Shown here: piece by piece, positions 1 to 9,095 of the stretch | Position numbering within the stretch: position 1 is the stretch's first letter | Layout: every line of letters begins with the position of its first letter | Assembly (NCBI RefSeq): GCF_020176955.2 | Contig: NZ_JAIUCZ020000003.1 | Span: forward strand, 310,001 to 374,000 | Source of the DNA: Nocardia sp. alder85J | GTDB taxonomy: Bacteria; Actinomycetota; Actinomycetes; Mycobacteriales; Mycobacteriaceae | Length of the DNA: 64,000 nucleotides | Direction of reading: 5' to 3' | Notes under the pieces: model-generated | Told to the model about the DNA's origin: nothing | The model's input: the letters and a program-made list of their open reading frames with translations, nothing else | The model's database searches: none | Translations under genes and position numbers: made by a program

Positions 1-857
1 CGGTAACCCAATTCCGTTCGCGCCCTGGCGAAGTCGACCCGATAGGAGCGCGGGTCCGGACCGGTCTCGTTGGTGATCGCCAGCGTCGAGCCGGGCACGA
101 CGTCGACCACGGCACGGGCGATGTCGGCGACGGTGAGGTTGTTGGACTCGTCGCCGATGTTGTACGCGCGGGCCCGGATCCGGTCGGCGGGCGCGACCAG
201 GCAGTCCGCGAACGCGGTCGCGATGTCGGCCGCGTGCACCAGCGGCCGCCACGGCGTGCCGTCGGAGAGCACCCGGACCTCACCGGTCAGCACCGCGTAC
301 CCGACCAGGTTGTTCAGCACGATGTCGGCGCGCAACCGCGGCGAGAAGCCGAAGGCGGTGGCATTGCGCAGGAACACCGGGCAGAAGTTCGCGTCGGCCA
401 GTGCCGCCACATCGTCCTCCACCCGCACCTTGCTCTCCGCGTACGGGGTAAGCGGCCGCAGCGGCGTGTCCTCACCGACCAGCCCGTCCCCGGCGGCGCC
501 GTACACCGAACAGGTCGAGGCGTACAGAAAGCGTTGCACCCCGGCGGCTTTCGCGAGCTCCGCGAGCCGCACCGAGGCGTGGTGGTTGATGTCGTGGGTG
601 ATCCGCGGCGCCAGCGCGCCCAGCGGGTCGTTCGACAGCGCCGCCAGGTGCACCACCGCGTCGAAGCCCGCCAGCTGCTCGGCGGTCACCTCGCGCAGAT
701 CGGCGACGATGCCGGGTGGATCGCCGGGCAGCGGGCCCAGCACGCAGTCGGCGAAATACCCGATGTCCAGGCCGATCACGTCGTGCCCGGCGGCGCGCAG
801 CACCGGCGCCATGACAGTGCCCAGATAGCCCTGATGGCCGGTCAGCAGTACCCGCAT
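1..857 (-). CDS. NAD-dependent epimerase/dehydratase (SDR), partial at left edge
   Basis: This is an extended short-chain dehydrogenase that probably epimerises or dehydrates a nucleotide sugar in the cytoplasm. About 285 residues lie in the window and the C-terminus runs off the left edge. The N-terminal Rossmann motif GHQGYLG is at residues 7-13, the catalytic Ser/Thr segment STCSVYG at 114-120 and the YAESK (YxxxK) pair at 139-143. The ATG at 855-857 follows a GGAGG box inside the end of the upstream deacetylase gene, with a 3-bp gap. It is the last visible gene of a leftward sugar operon. The neighbouring cytidylyltransferase suggests a CDP-sugar substrate, but that is inference. Confidence 0.88.
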   Translation of the reverse strand, partial: MRVLLTGHQGYLGTVMAPVLRAAGHDVIGLDIGYFADCVLGPLPGDPPGIVADLREVTAEQLAGFDAVVHLAALSNDPLGALAPRITHDINHHASVRLAELAKAAGVQRFLYASTCSVYGAAGDGLVGEDTPLRPLTPYAESKVRVEDDVAALADANFCPVFLRNATAFGFSPRLRADIVLNNLVGYAVLTGEVRVLSDGTPWRPLVHAADIATAFADCLVAPADRIRARAYNIGDESNNLTVADIARAVVDVVPGSTLAITNETGPDPRSYRVDFARARTELGY

Positions 858-860
858 CGG

Positions 861-1511
861 TCATGCACCTCCGAAAGTGACTGTGGCCTTGTCGATCACG
901 AACGCCTCGGCATACGCGCTGCGGCACTGCACACCGCGCAGCCGGGCCAGGGCGAGGAAGGTCTGCTCGTCGAACCAATCCCGATCACGCTGGGACGGAT
1001 AGTGTTTCAGCAGCAGCTCGGCCTTGCGGGCCGCGAGCTCCGGGGACAGCGGGCAGAACAGCGTCGGCCGCGGCGTATCGGTTTCCCACTTGACGATCTC
1101 GTAACCGAGGATCAGATGGTCGCGGAACTCGGTGGGGGCCAGCCGCGCCAGCAGCCGGTGGTCCTGATGGGCGTCGCCGGGCTGCGGCGCGAACACCAGG
1201 TCCGGCTCGCCGGCCGCGCGCAGCCCGGCCACCGCCGACTTCACCGCGTCCCAGTGCGCGGGCGTGCGGCCGTCCGGCAGCGACAGCACGGTCAGCTCCA
1301 GCTCCGCGCCGGGGCAGAAATCGGCCAATGCGGCGTGCTCCTCGGCCGCTCGCGGCGTGTCGCCGCCGCTCAATACCAGCGCCCGGACCCGCAGGCCCGC
1401 AACCGATTCCGCGAGCGCGAGCAAGGTGCCGCCGGCCCCGATGGCGAGGTCGTCGCAGTGCGCGGCCAGCAGTGCCACCTCCCGCACGCCACCGGTGTGC
1501 AGGGTCAGCAT
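861..1511 (-). CDS. PIG-L (LmbE) family deacetylase
   Basis: A 216-residue PIG-L family protein. Family members are zinc hydrolases that remove N-acetyl groups from amino sugars. The usual AHPDDE zinc motif reads AHCDDL (H18, D20, D21), so the metal ligands remain but Pro and Glu are replaced. The second motif HQDH (H115 to H118) is intact. The ATG at 1509-1511 overlaps the end of the cytidylyltransferase gene by 7 bp, so the two are translationally coupled. In this operon it could deacetylate an intermediate of the polysaccharide sugar. A non-catalytic role cannot be excluded because the motif Glu/Asp context has changed. Confidence 0.82.
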   Translation of the reverse strand: MLTLHTGGVREVALLAAHCDDLAIGAGGTLLALAESVAGLRVRALVLSGGDTPRAAEEHAALADFCPGAELELTVLSLPDGRTPAHWDAVKSAVAGLRAAGEPDLVFAPQPGDAHQDHRLLARLAPTEFRDHLILGYEIVKWETDTPRPTLFCPLSPELAARKAELLLKHYPSQRDRDWFDEQTFLALARLRGVQCRSAYAEAFVIDKATVTFGGA

Positions 1512-2290
1512 GCCGCCTCGCGCTCCCACACCATCCACGGCCGCAGACTGGAGTGGTAGGCGGCGTCCAGTTCGGCGCGCTCCTTGAAGGTGTCGGCCGG
1601 TTTCCAGAAACCCAGATGCTGATAGCCCAGCAGGCGGCCCTGTGCGGCGAGCCGGCCGCAAGCGTCCTCCACCAGGTCGCCGCCGGGCGGCAGCAGATCG
1701 AAGACCTCCTGGGTCAGCACGAAATAGCCGCCGTTCTCCCACAGCGGCAGCTTGGCGACCGGGGTGATGCGCTCGACCTCACCGGCGGCGTTGACGTTCA
1801 CGCAGTGGAACGACGACTGCGGCGGCACGATCATCATCGACGCGGCGGCCCCGGAGGCGACGCACTTGTCGATCATCTCGTTCAGCGGCGCGTCGGTCAG
1901 CACATCCGCGTAGTTGGCCAGGAAGTACTCCTCACCGGCGAGATGCCGACGCACCCGGCGCAGCCGTTCGCCGATCGCGGAGTCCAGGCCGGTGTCGACG
2001 AAGGTGATCGTCCAGTCGCTGATGTCCGAGGAGAGCAGTTGCACCTGCCCGTCCCGGATGACGAAATCGTTGGAGTCCGACTCCTGATAGGTCAGGAAGA
2101 AGTTCTTGATATGGGTGGCGCCGTAACCCAGGCACAGGATGAAGTCCTTGTGCCCGAAGTGCGCGTAGTAGCGCATGACGTGCCAGATCAGCGGCCGGGG
2201 TCCGACCAGCTGCATCGGCTTGGGCACCGGATCGTCGGCGGCGCCGCGCATCCGCATACCGAATCCGCCGCAGAACAGGACGACTTTCAC
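1505..2290 (-). CDS. glucose-1-phosphate cytidylyltransferase-like nucleotidyltransferase
   Basis: A 261-residue nucleotidyltransferase resembling glucose-1-phosphate cytidylyltransferases, which make CDP-glucose from CTP and glucose-1-phosphate. The N-terminal signature GGFGMRMR followed by PKPM fits the family loop and its Lys. The residues LGFWKPADTFKE near the C-terminus are typical of the RfbF type. The GTG start overlaps the stop of the upstream methyltransferase in a GTGA. With the epimerase and C-methyltransferase it points to a CDP-activated deoxy or branched sugar. The exact sugar cannot be read from the sequence. Confidence 0.85.
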   Translation of the reverse strand: MKVVLFCGGFGMRMRGAADDPVPKPMQLVGPRPLIWHVMRYYAHFGHKDFILCLGYGATHIKNFFLTYQESDSNDFVIRDGQVQLLSSDISDWTITFVDTGLDSAIGERLRRVRRHLAGEEYFLANYADVLTDAPLNEMIDKCVASGAAASMMIVPPQSSFHCVNVNAAGEVERITPVAKLPLWENGGYFVLTQEVFDLLPPGGDLVEDACGRLAAQGRLLGYQHLGFWKPADTFKERAELDAAYHSSLRPWMVWEREAAC

Positions 2291-3537
2291 GATCTACTCC
2301 CTGACCGGTCTCCGGCGAGTTGTGCATGATGCAGGGTGGGCAGCGGATACACCAGCTGCCCACCCCAGGAATCGACGTGCCGCAACTGCGCGGTGATCTC
2401 GGTCTCCAGATTCCACGGCAGCACCAGCACCACATCCGGGCGGTCGGCGTCGATGCGCTCCGGCGGATGGATCGGGATGCGGGTGCCCGGGGTGTACCGG
2501 CCGTGCTTGTAGGGATTGCGATCGACGGTGTAGGACAACAGATCCGGCCGGATGCCGCAGTAGTTGAGCAGGGTGTTGCCCTTGCCCGGGGCGCCGTAGC
2601 CGACCACGCTGCGCCCGGCCGCCCGGCAGTCCAGCAGGAAGCCGAGCAGTTCCGCGCGCACCTGTTCGGCGCGCTCCCGCAGCACGGAATACCCTGCGAC
2701 GGCATGCAATCCGGCCGCCGCCTCGACGGCCAGCACCTCGGCCACCCGGGGCCGCACCCGCGCCACCGGGTCGGGCCGGGCCCACAACCGCAGCGAGCCG
2801 CCGTGGGTGGGCAGCAGCTCCACGTCGACCACGGTCAGCCCGGCGGTGGCCAGCGCGCGCTGCGCGGAGGCGACCGTGTAGTACTGGAAATGCTCGTGGT
2901 AGATGGTGTCGAACTGTCCCAGTTCCACCAGGTTCAGCGCGTGGTGCACCTCGATCGACAGCCAGCCGTCGTCGGCGAGCAGTCCGCGCAGCGCGTGGGT
3001 GAAACCGAGCAGGTCCGGGATGTGCGCGTAGACGTTGTTGGCCACCACCAGATCCGCCGGCCCGTGTTCGGCCCGGATCGCGGCCGCGGTGTCCTCGTCG
3101 AGGAAGGCCGTCACCGTCGGCACGCCCTTCGCGCGGGCGGCGGCGCCGACGTTGTGCGACGGCTCGATCCCCAGGCACGGGATACCGGCCGCGACGGCGT
3201 GTTGCAACAGGTAGCCGTCGTTGCTGGCGACCTCCACCAGGAACGAGTCCGGCCCCAGGCTCAGATCGGCCGTGGCCTGCTCGACGAACGCGAGCGCATG
3301 CTGCACCCAGCTCTGGGAATATGACGAGAAATAGGCGTACTCGACGAAGGTGTCCGCGGGGGTGATCAATGCCGGTATCTGGAGCAGGAGGCATTCCTCG
3401 CAGATGCGCAGATGCAGCGGGAAGGTCGTTTCCGGCAGGTCCAGCTCGGCGGCCGTGAGGAATTTTTCGCAGGGCGGGGTCGCACCCAGATCGAGCACAC
3501 TCGTCAAACGATCGGAATGGCACAAGCGACAACGCAC
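2287..3537 (-). CDS. sugar C-methyltransferase (zinc-binding N-domain, SAM-dependent)
   Basis: A 416-residue class I SAM methyltransferase of the type that C-methylates nucleotide-linked keto sugars. The N-terminus carries a zinc-binding domain: CxxC at residues 3-6, the Cys in TPPCEKF, and a later CEEC. The SAM-binding strand reads VEVASNDGYLL. The C-terminal domain has GYGAPGKGNTLLNY, typical of this family. I chose the GTG at 3535-3537, which has AGAGGA about 9 bases upstream and starts right at the first Cys pair. Longer in-frame extensions to 3744 lack family sequence. It is the first gene of the leftward operon and implies a branched-chain methyl sugar in the polymer. Confidence 0.86.
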   Translation of the reverse strand: MRCRLCHSDRLTSVLDLGATPPCEKFLTAAELDLPETTFPLHLRICEECLLLQIPALITPADTFVEYAYFSSYSQSWVQHALAFVEQATADLSLGPDSFLVEVASNDGYLLQHAVAAGIPCLGIEPSHNVGAAARAKGVPTVTAFLDEDTAAAIRAEHGPADLVVANNVYAHIPDLLGFTHALRGLLADDGWLSIEVHHALNLVELGQFDTIYHEHFQYYTVASAQRALATAGLTVVDVELLPTHGGSLRLWARPDPVARVRPRVAEVLAVEAAAGLHAVAGYSVLRERAEQVRAELLGFLLDCRAAGRSVVGYGAPGKGNTLLNYCGIRPDLLSYTVDRNPYKHGRYTPGTRIPIHPPERIDADRPDVVLVLPWNLETEITAQLRHVDSWGGQLVYPLPTLHHAQLAGDRSGSRS

Positions 3538-4041
3538 GAGCAATTTCCTCTGATTCTTTACCGCCTCATCGGGGTCGGACAAAGCCCTCGCGCCCGTTCC
3601 CTCCTCGGCATACCCTACAACATCGATCGGGGTTTCGCGCCACCGTGGTGGGGTATCACAAGTGAAGATACCGCCCGGACTCCTGCATCTTTTCGGACAA
3701 GAGTTCATAAAAATTCGGAAACAAACCTTGCGCCCGGGAGTCATTTACGCTGGTGGTGACCGACGTCGCAGGTTCGCGTTACGGCCGCATGTCTGATTAG
3801 GGGGGCATTAGGGGGTGATTAGGGGATTGATCCTTCGGTTGGTCCGGTTACCCCACGACACCCCCGGAATGCAATATCCAGCCGGACAGCCCGAGGTGCG
3901 CCGCACGGCGCGGGACGGTACATTCTTCTTTCGGCACCCAAATGCCGCCCACTCGTCAGTCTCAATGGTGTGAATCCCTTATCGGGGGGACCGGTCGGCG
4001 GGATCGGAGCCGCGTTCCACCATGGGGGAGGTTTGTTTTTC
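3538..4041. other. divergent intergenic region between the two polysaccharide arms
   Basis: This 504-bp stretch separates the leftward methyltransferase and the rightward sugar transferase. It is less GC-rich than the flanking genes around 3690-3740 and has no convincing gene. It must hold both promoters. Its most obvious element is the set of ATTAGGGG boxes listed separately. I could not place reliable -10/-35 pairs by eye. Confidence 0.7.
3796..3825 (+). promoter_or_regulatory. three ATTAGGGG boxes spaced exactly 11 bp
   Basis: The octamer ATTAGGGG begins at 3796, 3807 and 3818, so successive copies are one DNA helical turn apart. OmpR/PhoB-type response regulators commonly bind direct repeats with an 11-bp period, so this is a candidate operator for the polysaccharide arms. 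The identity of the binding protein is inference. Two of the three copies continue with one more G. Confidence 0.55.
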
Positions 4042-5529
4042 ATGCGTTTCGAAATGCGAGCGCGCGCGAATGCGCGCGTCATCGGTCCGCCGCGCTCCGA
4101 ACGCGAGCGCTGGCAGCGTGAATACGAGCGCTGGCTGCGTATCGGCGATCTCGTGGTGATCGCCGCGGCCGTGGGTGTGGCACACGTCATACGTTTCGGT
4201 GGTTCGGCGAATCCGCCACTGGCCATCTCACTTCCGCTGGAGGTGCGCTACACGGCGGTGTCGGCATTGCTGGCCCTGGTCTGGGTGGCCTGCCTGACCG
4301 GCGCCGGCACCCGTTCGCCGCGGATCTTCGGCAACGGCACCGAGGAATACCGCAGGCTGCTGTCCGCGACGGTGACGCTGTTCGGGCTGATCGCCATCCT
4401 GTCGCTGATCTTCCGTTTCGACATCGCCCGCGGGTATCTGGCGATCGCGCTGCCGCTCGGGCTGGCCGGTCTGTTCGCCCAGCGCTGGTGGTGGCGCCGC
4501 TGGCTGACCCGGCAGCGACTGCTGGGCACCTGCGAGATCCGGGTGCTGGTGGTGGGCAGCCCGGATGCGGCCGCCGCCATGGTGGCCGCCTTCTCCCGTG
4601 ACCCCGGCTCCGGATACCAGGTGGTCGGGGTCTGCACCCCGGAAGCCATCGGACCCGGTCTGACCGTCGGCAAACACACGATTCCCGTGGTGGGCGACGA
4701 CCGGTCGGTGCTGGCCGCGGTGCGGTACACCCAGGCCGACACCGTCTCGGTGACCGCCACCGACGATCTGGGCCCGGCCGATTTCCGGCGGATGGCCTGG
4801 GAACTGGATCAGATCGGGGTGGAACTGATCGTCGCCCCCGGCCTGGTCGACATCTCCGGCACCCGCCTCACCCACCGGCTGGTGGCCAGCATGCCGATGC
4901 TGCATGTCGGCAAGCCGCAGTACGACCGGGCGCGGTCGATCGGGAAGGCGGTCTTCGATCTGGTCTTCGCCCTGACCGCGGTGACGATGCTCGCACCCGT
5001 GCTACTGATGATCGCGGCCGCGGTGAAGCTGACCAGCGCCGGACCGGTCTTCTATCTGTCCGAGCGCATCGGCCGCAGCGGCGAGCCGTTCGCGATGATC
5101 AAGTTCCGCAGCATGTACACCGACGCCGACAAGCACATCGAGAAGCTGATCGCCGAACAGGGCGGCAATCCGGTGTTCTTCAAGATCAAGAACGATCCGC
5201 GGGTCACCGCGGTGGGCCGGGTGATCCGCAAGTACTCCCTCGACGAGCTGCCGCAGTTCTTCAACGTGCTGCGCGGCGAGATGAGCGTGGTCGGCCCGCG
5301 GCCGCAGGTACAGCGCGAGGTCGACTCCTACGACGGCGTGATGCGGCGCCGCCTGCTGGTCAAGCCCGGACTCACCGGGTTGTGGCAGGTCAGCGGCCGG
5401 TCGAATCTGTCGCCGGAGGACTCGATGGACCTGGACCTGTCCTATGTGGAGAACTGGTCGATGGTGCTGGATCTGATGCTCGTCGCCCGGACCGTCGGCG
5501 CGGTGCTGCGCGGCGAGGGCGCCTACTGA
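4042..5529 (+). CDS. polyprenyl glycosylphosphotransferase (initiating sugar transferase)
   Basis: A 495-residue membrane enzyme that transfers a sugar-1-phosphate to undecaprenyl/decaprenyl phosphate, the first step of lipid-linked repeat-unit assembly. About four hydrophobic segments lie in residues 30-150. A Rossmann-like CoA-binding domain follows, then another membrane segment near 300-322 and the catalytic bacterial sugar transferase domain. Hallmarks are FAMIKFRSM, LDELPQFFNVLRGEMS, VGPRP and KPGLTGLWQVSGRS. The ATG at 4042 has GGGGGAGG about 10 bases upstream; a longer frame from 3970 lacks family sequence. Its stop overlaps the next start (ATGA). Confidence 0.94.
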   Translation: MRFEMRARANARVIGPPRSERERWQREYERWLRIGDLVVIAAAVGVAHVIRFGGSANPPLAISLPLEVRYTAVSALLALVWVACLTGAGTRSPRIFGNGTEEYRRLLSATVTLFGLIAILSLIFRFDIARGYLAIALPLGLAGLFAQRWWWRRWLTRQRLLGTCEIRVLVVGSPDAAAAMVAAFSRDPGSGYQVVGVCTPEAIGPGLTVGKHTIPVVGDDRSVLAAVRYTQADTVSVTATDDLGPADFRRMAWELDQIGVELIVAPGLVDISGTRLTHRLVASMPMLHVGKPQYDRARSIGKAVFDLVFALTAVTMLAPVLLMIAAAVKLTSAGPVFYLSERIGRSGEPFAMIKFRSMYTDADKHIEKLIAEQGGNPVFFKIKNDPRVTAVGRVIRKYSLDELPQFFNVLRGEMSVVGPRPQVQREVDSYDGVMRRRLLVKPGLTGLWQVSGRSNLSPEDSMDLDLSYVENWSMVLDLMLVARTVGAVLRGEGAY

Positions 5530-6635
5530 TGCCGGCGGCCGCTGACGTCGCGACCACCCCGGTCCGGGTGCACATGACCGGGTCGGAGTGGTTCGCCGCC
5601 GTGCCCGGCGGGTTGAACCGCTACTTCACCGATCTGTACGGCGCGCTGGCGGGCCGGGCGGATGTCGAGGTCACCGCCGCGGCCTTCGGACCGGCGCCCG
5701 CGGGCGGCCGGTCCTGGGGTCCGGTGGGCGGTACCACCCTGCACCGTGCCCGGACCGCGCTGCTGGATCGCCGGGACCTCGGCCGGAACACCGTGCTGGA
5801 CCGGCATTTCTGTCTCTACGGCCCGGTGGGCGGCGGACGGCTCGGCAATCAGCCTACGGTGGTGCACTTCCACGGGCCCTGGGCCGCCGAGAGCCGGATG
5901 TCCGGGGAGGGTCCGCGGGCCGTCCGGGCCAAATACCTGCTGGAACGGGTCCGGTATGCCCGCGCCGACCGGTTCGTGGTGCTCTCCAGGTATTTTCACG
6001 ATGTGCTCGTCGACGACTACCGGATCCCGCCCGATCGCATCGCGATCATCCCGCCCGGCGTCGACCTTCCCGCGACGCCGGGCCCGGCCGCATCCCCGGC
6101 CGACGCACCGCCGATGGTGTTGTGCGTGCGGCGGCTGGAACGCCGCATGGGGATCGACGTGCTCATCGACAGCTGGCCCACCGTGCTGGACAAGCATCCC
6201 GAGGCGCGGCTGGTGATCGTCGGCACGGGCACGATCGCCGCGGAACTGCGCGAGCGCGCGGCGGGGCTGCCGTCGATCGAGTTCACCGGCTTCGTCGACG
6301 ACGACCGCCTGGACGCCCTCTACGCGGAGGCCACCCTGACGGTGGTGCCGACGCTGGCCCTGGAAGGCTTCGGCCTGGTCACCCTGGCCGCGCTCGCCGC
6401 CGGCCGGGCGCCGGTGGTCACCGATTGCGGTGGCCTGCCGGATGCCGTACGCGGACTTGATGATTCACTGATCGTGCCGGCCGGGGACCGGGAGGCGCTG
6501 GCGGCCCGGCTGGTCGCCGCCCTCGACGGCGACCGGCCGGATCCGGCCCACTGCCGGGCGCACGCGGCGACCTTCTCCTGGACCGCCGCCGCCGATCGCC
6601 ACCTGGCTCTCTACCGGGATCTGGTCGGCGTATGA
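5529..6635 (+). CDS. glycosyltransferase family 4
   Basis: A 368-residue GT-B fold glycosyltransferase, probably adding a sugar to the lipid-linked repeat unit on the cytoplasmic face. The N-terminal domain has AAVPGGLNRYF, typical of GT4 acceptor loops, and the C-terminal domain has FTGFVDDDRLDALY. The usual GT4 E-x7-E donor motif reads EGFGLVTLA: the first Glu is present but the second is Ala. The ATG overlaps the upstream stop, and the TGA overlaps the next ATG. It belongs to the rightward polysaccharide operon. Confidence 0.9.
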   Translation: MPAAADVATTPVRVHMTGSEWFAAVPGGLNRYFTDLYGALAGRADVEVTAAAFGPAPAGGRSWGPVGGTTLHRARTALLDRRDLGRNTVLDRHFCLYGPVGGGRLGNQPTVVHFHGPWAAESRMSGEGPRAVRAKYLLERVRYARADRFVVLSRYFHDVLVDDYRIPPDRIAIIPPGVDLPATPGPAASPADAPPMVLCVRRLERRMGIDVLIDSWPTVLDKHPEARLVIVGTGTIAAELRERAAGLPSIEFTGFVDDDRLDALYAEATLTVVPTLALEGFGLVTLAALAAGRAPVVTDCGGLPDAVRGLDDSLIVPAGDREALAARLVAALDGDRPDPAHCRAHAATFSWTAAADRHLALYRDLVGV

Positions 6636-7777
6636 AGGCCGTCTTCATCGCCCACACCGCCGCACCCTCCGGCGCCGAACTGGCCACCCTGCGGCTGGCG
6701 TCGGCGCTGCGGCCGCATCTGGACACCGCGGTGGTCTACACCGCCGACGGGCCGATGCTGGCCCGCACCCGTGAGCGCGGCATCGAAACCCGTTTGCTGG
6801 CAAACACTTTCGACAGCCGGGCGATGACCATCGCCGGGGCGGCGGATCCGCGGCGGCTGCTGGCCGGCGCCGCCGGACTGCTGCGGGTGGGCTGGGCGCT
6901 CGGCGCCACGGCCCGGGAACTGGACGCCACCGTCCTGGTCGCGGGCAGCACCAAGGCCCTGCTGATGGGCGCGGTGGCGGCCCGCCGCGCGGGCGTGCCG
7001 CTGGTCTGGCAGGTGCACGACCGGATCACCGCACAATATTTCGGCCGCGTGCTGGCGCCGGTGATCCGGCTGCTGGGCCGGTGCGCCGCGCACGGCTGCA
7101 TCGCCAACAGCCGGGGTACCCTGCGCACACTGTTCACCTGGCGGCAGCCCGCCGTCGTCGCCTATCCCGGACTGGAACCCGCACCCGAGACTCCCCGGGC
7201 GGCACAGCGCGAACCCGAGGACACCGTGGTCGCGGTGGTCGGGCGACTGGCGCCCTGGAAGGGTCAGGACCTCTTCCTGCGCGCGCTCGCCGCCGCGAAA
7301 TACCGTCCGCGGCAAGTGTTCCTGGTCGGCGGCACCTTCTTCGACGAGGAGCCCTACCGGGCCGGGCTGGAGGCGCTGGCCACCGAACTGGCGCTGCCGG
7401 TCACCTTCACCGGTCATGTCGACGATCCGGAGGCCGTGCTGCGCGAGGCGGACGTCCTCGTGCACTGCTCGATCCTGCCGGAGCCGTTCGGCCAGGTGGT
7501 GGCCGAGGGCATGCGCGCGGGCTGCGCGGTCGTCGCGACCCGGCCCGGCGGGCCCACCGAGATCGTCGAGTCCGAGGTGAGCGGGCTGCTCGTGGACGCC
7601 GGCGACGAGGGACAGCTGACCGCGGCGCTGGACCGGTTGCTCGGCGACCCGGCGCTGCGGACCCGGCTCGCCGACGCCGGCCGCACCCGGGCCGCGCAGT
7701 TCGACATCACCGAATCGGCCCGCGTGGTCGCCCAGTTCCTCCCCTCGGTGCGACGAAAGTGGTTGCGGCATGGTTGA
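6632..7777 (+). CDS. glycosyltransferase family 4
   Basis: A 381-residue GT4-type glycosyltransferase. Visible features are the N-terminal acceptor loop AAPSGAELATLRLA, the linker GRLAPWKGQDLFLRAL, VTFTGHVDDPEAVLREADV, and an intact donor motif EPFGQVVAE (E-x7-E). It overlaps the upstream gene by 4 bp and the flippase by 8 bp, so it is co-transcribed. Donor and acceptor sugars cannot be assigned from sequence. Confidence 0.91.
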   Translation: MKAVFIAHTAAPSGAELATLRLASALRPHLDTAVVYTADGPMLARTRERGIETRLLANTFDSRAMTIAGAADPRRLLAGAAGLLRVGWALGATARELDATVLVAGSTKALLMGAVAARRAGVPLVWQVHDRITAQYFGRVLAPVIRLLGRCAAHGCIANSRGTLRTLFTWRQPAVVAYPGLEPAPETPRAAQREPEDTVVAVVGRLAPWKGQDLFLRALAAAKYRPRQVFLVGGTFFDEEPYRAGLEALATELALPVTFTGHVDDPEAVLREADVLVHCSILPEPFGQVVAEGMRAGCAVVATRPGGPTEIVESEVSGLLVDAGDEGQLTAALDRLLGDPALRTRLADAGRTRAAQFDITESARVVAQFLPSVRRKWLRHG

Positions 7778-9095
7778 TTCCGGCACTACGACCGAGGCGC
7801 CCGAGCGCCGCGCGAACGGGCAGGGGATCGGCGCGGTCCTCCGCGACATCGGCTTCGTCAGCTTCGGCAAATACGGCCAATACCTCATCACGGTCGTCAC
7901 CCTGCCGCTGATCTCCCGCCTGCTCGGCCCGCACGGTCTCGGCCTGCTCGCCATCGGCATGTCGGCGTATTTCATCGGCTCGCTGCTGGTGGACCTGGGG
8001 ATCACCTCCTTCCTCGCCGCCAAGGTGCACGATCACGACGAGCCCAGCGCCCGGCCGGGCATCAACCGGTTGCGCGGCACCTATCTGGCCATCCGGCTCA
8101 CCACACTGGGTGTGCTCGGGCTGGCGCTGCTGGCCGGACTCGCCGCGCACGTGCCGCCGAATGTGCACATGATCCTGCTGGGCCTGTTCTCCGGCGGATT
8201 CTGGTCCGTCTCCGAGGACTGGCTGCTGATCGGCCAGGGCCGGTTCGGCGCGTCGACGCTGTACCAGGGCGCCGGGCGCATCATCTATCCGGTGCTACTG
8301 ATCGCCCTGCTGCCGCACTTCGAGACCGCCACCATGGCGATGCTGTGCCTGCTCGGGTCGTCCCTCCCGACCGTGGTGCTGACCTGGTGGGACGCGTTCC
8401 GCCGGTTCGGGCCACCCGGACGGCCGCACCGGACCCGGGAGGTGCTGCGCATCGGGGCGCCGGTGCTGGTCTCCCGGGCCCTGGTCACCAGCTACGGGCA
8501 GGGTTCCGCGGCGGTGTACTCGGCGGTGCTGGACGCCGCCTCGCTCGGCCTGTACTCCGCGGGCGACCGGCTGGTCCGGGCGATCCAATCACTGCTGGAT
8601 CCCATCGGTTTCGCGCTGCTGCCCCGCATGGCCAAGCGCAGCACGGAGGATTCGTTCTGGCGCACCTCGATTCGCGGACTGCTGGGGTGCGTGGCCATCG
8701 CGGTGCTGGGCGTGCTCAGTGTGCAGGCGCTGGCGCCGGTACTGATCCACGTGATGTTCGGCAGCGAATTCACCCGTGCCATACCGCTGCTGCGCGTCGA
8801 GACGTGCATCCTGCCGGCCACCACCGTCACCTCCTTCGTCACCACGGCCATCCTGCCGGTCCGGCAGGACACCGTCGGGGTGCTGATCGGCGCGGTCATC
8901 GGCACCTGCATGGCGGCCGGCGGACTGCTGTTCGCGCTGCACACCCATTCGGTGTGGACCCTGGTCGTCGGCACGGTCTGTGCCGAGTTCAGTGTCATGT
9001 TCTGGTACATCGTCCGGGTGCGATGGCTCATCGTCCGCGAGCGTGCCGCCGCGCGGTACCCGGCCGGCCCGGTCCACGAGGCGGAGGCGTCGTGA
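7770..9095 (+). CDS. polysaccharide flippase (Wzx-like, MOP superfamily)
   Basis: A 441-residue polytopic membrane protein with about twelve hydrophobic segments, resembling Wzx exporters that flip lipid-linked repeat units across the membrane. The N-terminal pattern FGKYGQYLITVVTLPLISR followed by LGPHGLGLLAIG is the usual start of the polysaccharide synthesis (MOP) family. It overlaps the glycosyltransferase before it (8 bp) and the CgeB-like gene after it (GTGA). Together with the sugar transferase, Wzy-like and Wzz-like genes it indicates a Wzx/Wzy pathway. Confidence 0.9.
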   Translation: MVDSGTTTEAPERRANGQGIGAVLRDIGFVSFGKYGQYLITVVTLPLISRLLGPHGLGLLAIGMSAYFIGSLLVDLGITSFLAAKVHDHDEPSARPGINRLRGTYLAIRLTTLGVLGLALLAGLAAHVPPNVHMILLGLFSGGFWSVSEDWLLIGQGRFGASTLYQGAGRIIYPVLLIALLPHFETATMAMLCLLGSSLPTVVLTWWDAFRRFGPPGRPHRTREVLRIGAPVLVSRALVTSYGQGSAAVYSAVLDAASLGLYSAGDRLVRAIQSLLDPIGFALLPRMAKRSTEDSFWRTSIRGLLGCVAIAVLGVLSVQALAPVLIHVMFGSEFTRAIPLLRVETCILPATTVTSFVTTAILPVRQDTVGVLIGAVIGTCMAAGGLLFALHTHSVWTLVVGTVCAEFSVMFWYIVRVRWLIVRERAAARYPAGPVHEAEAS

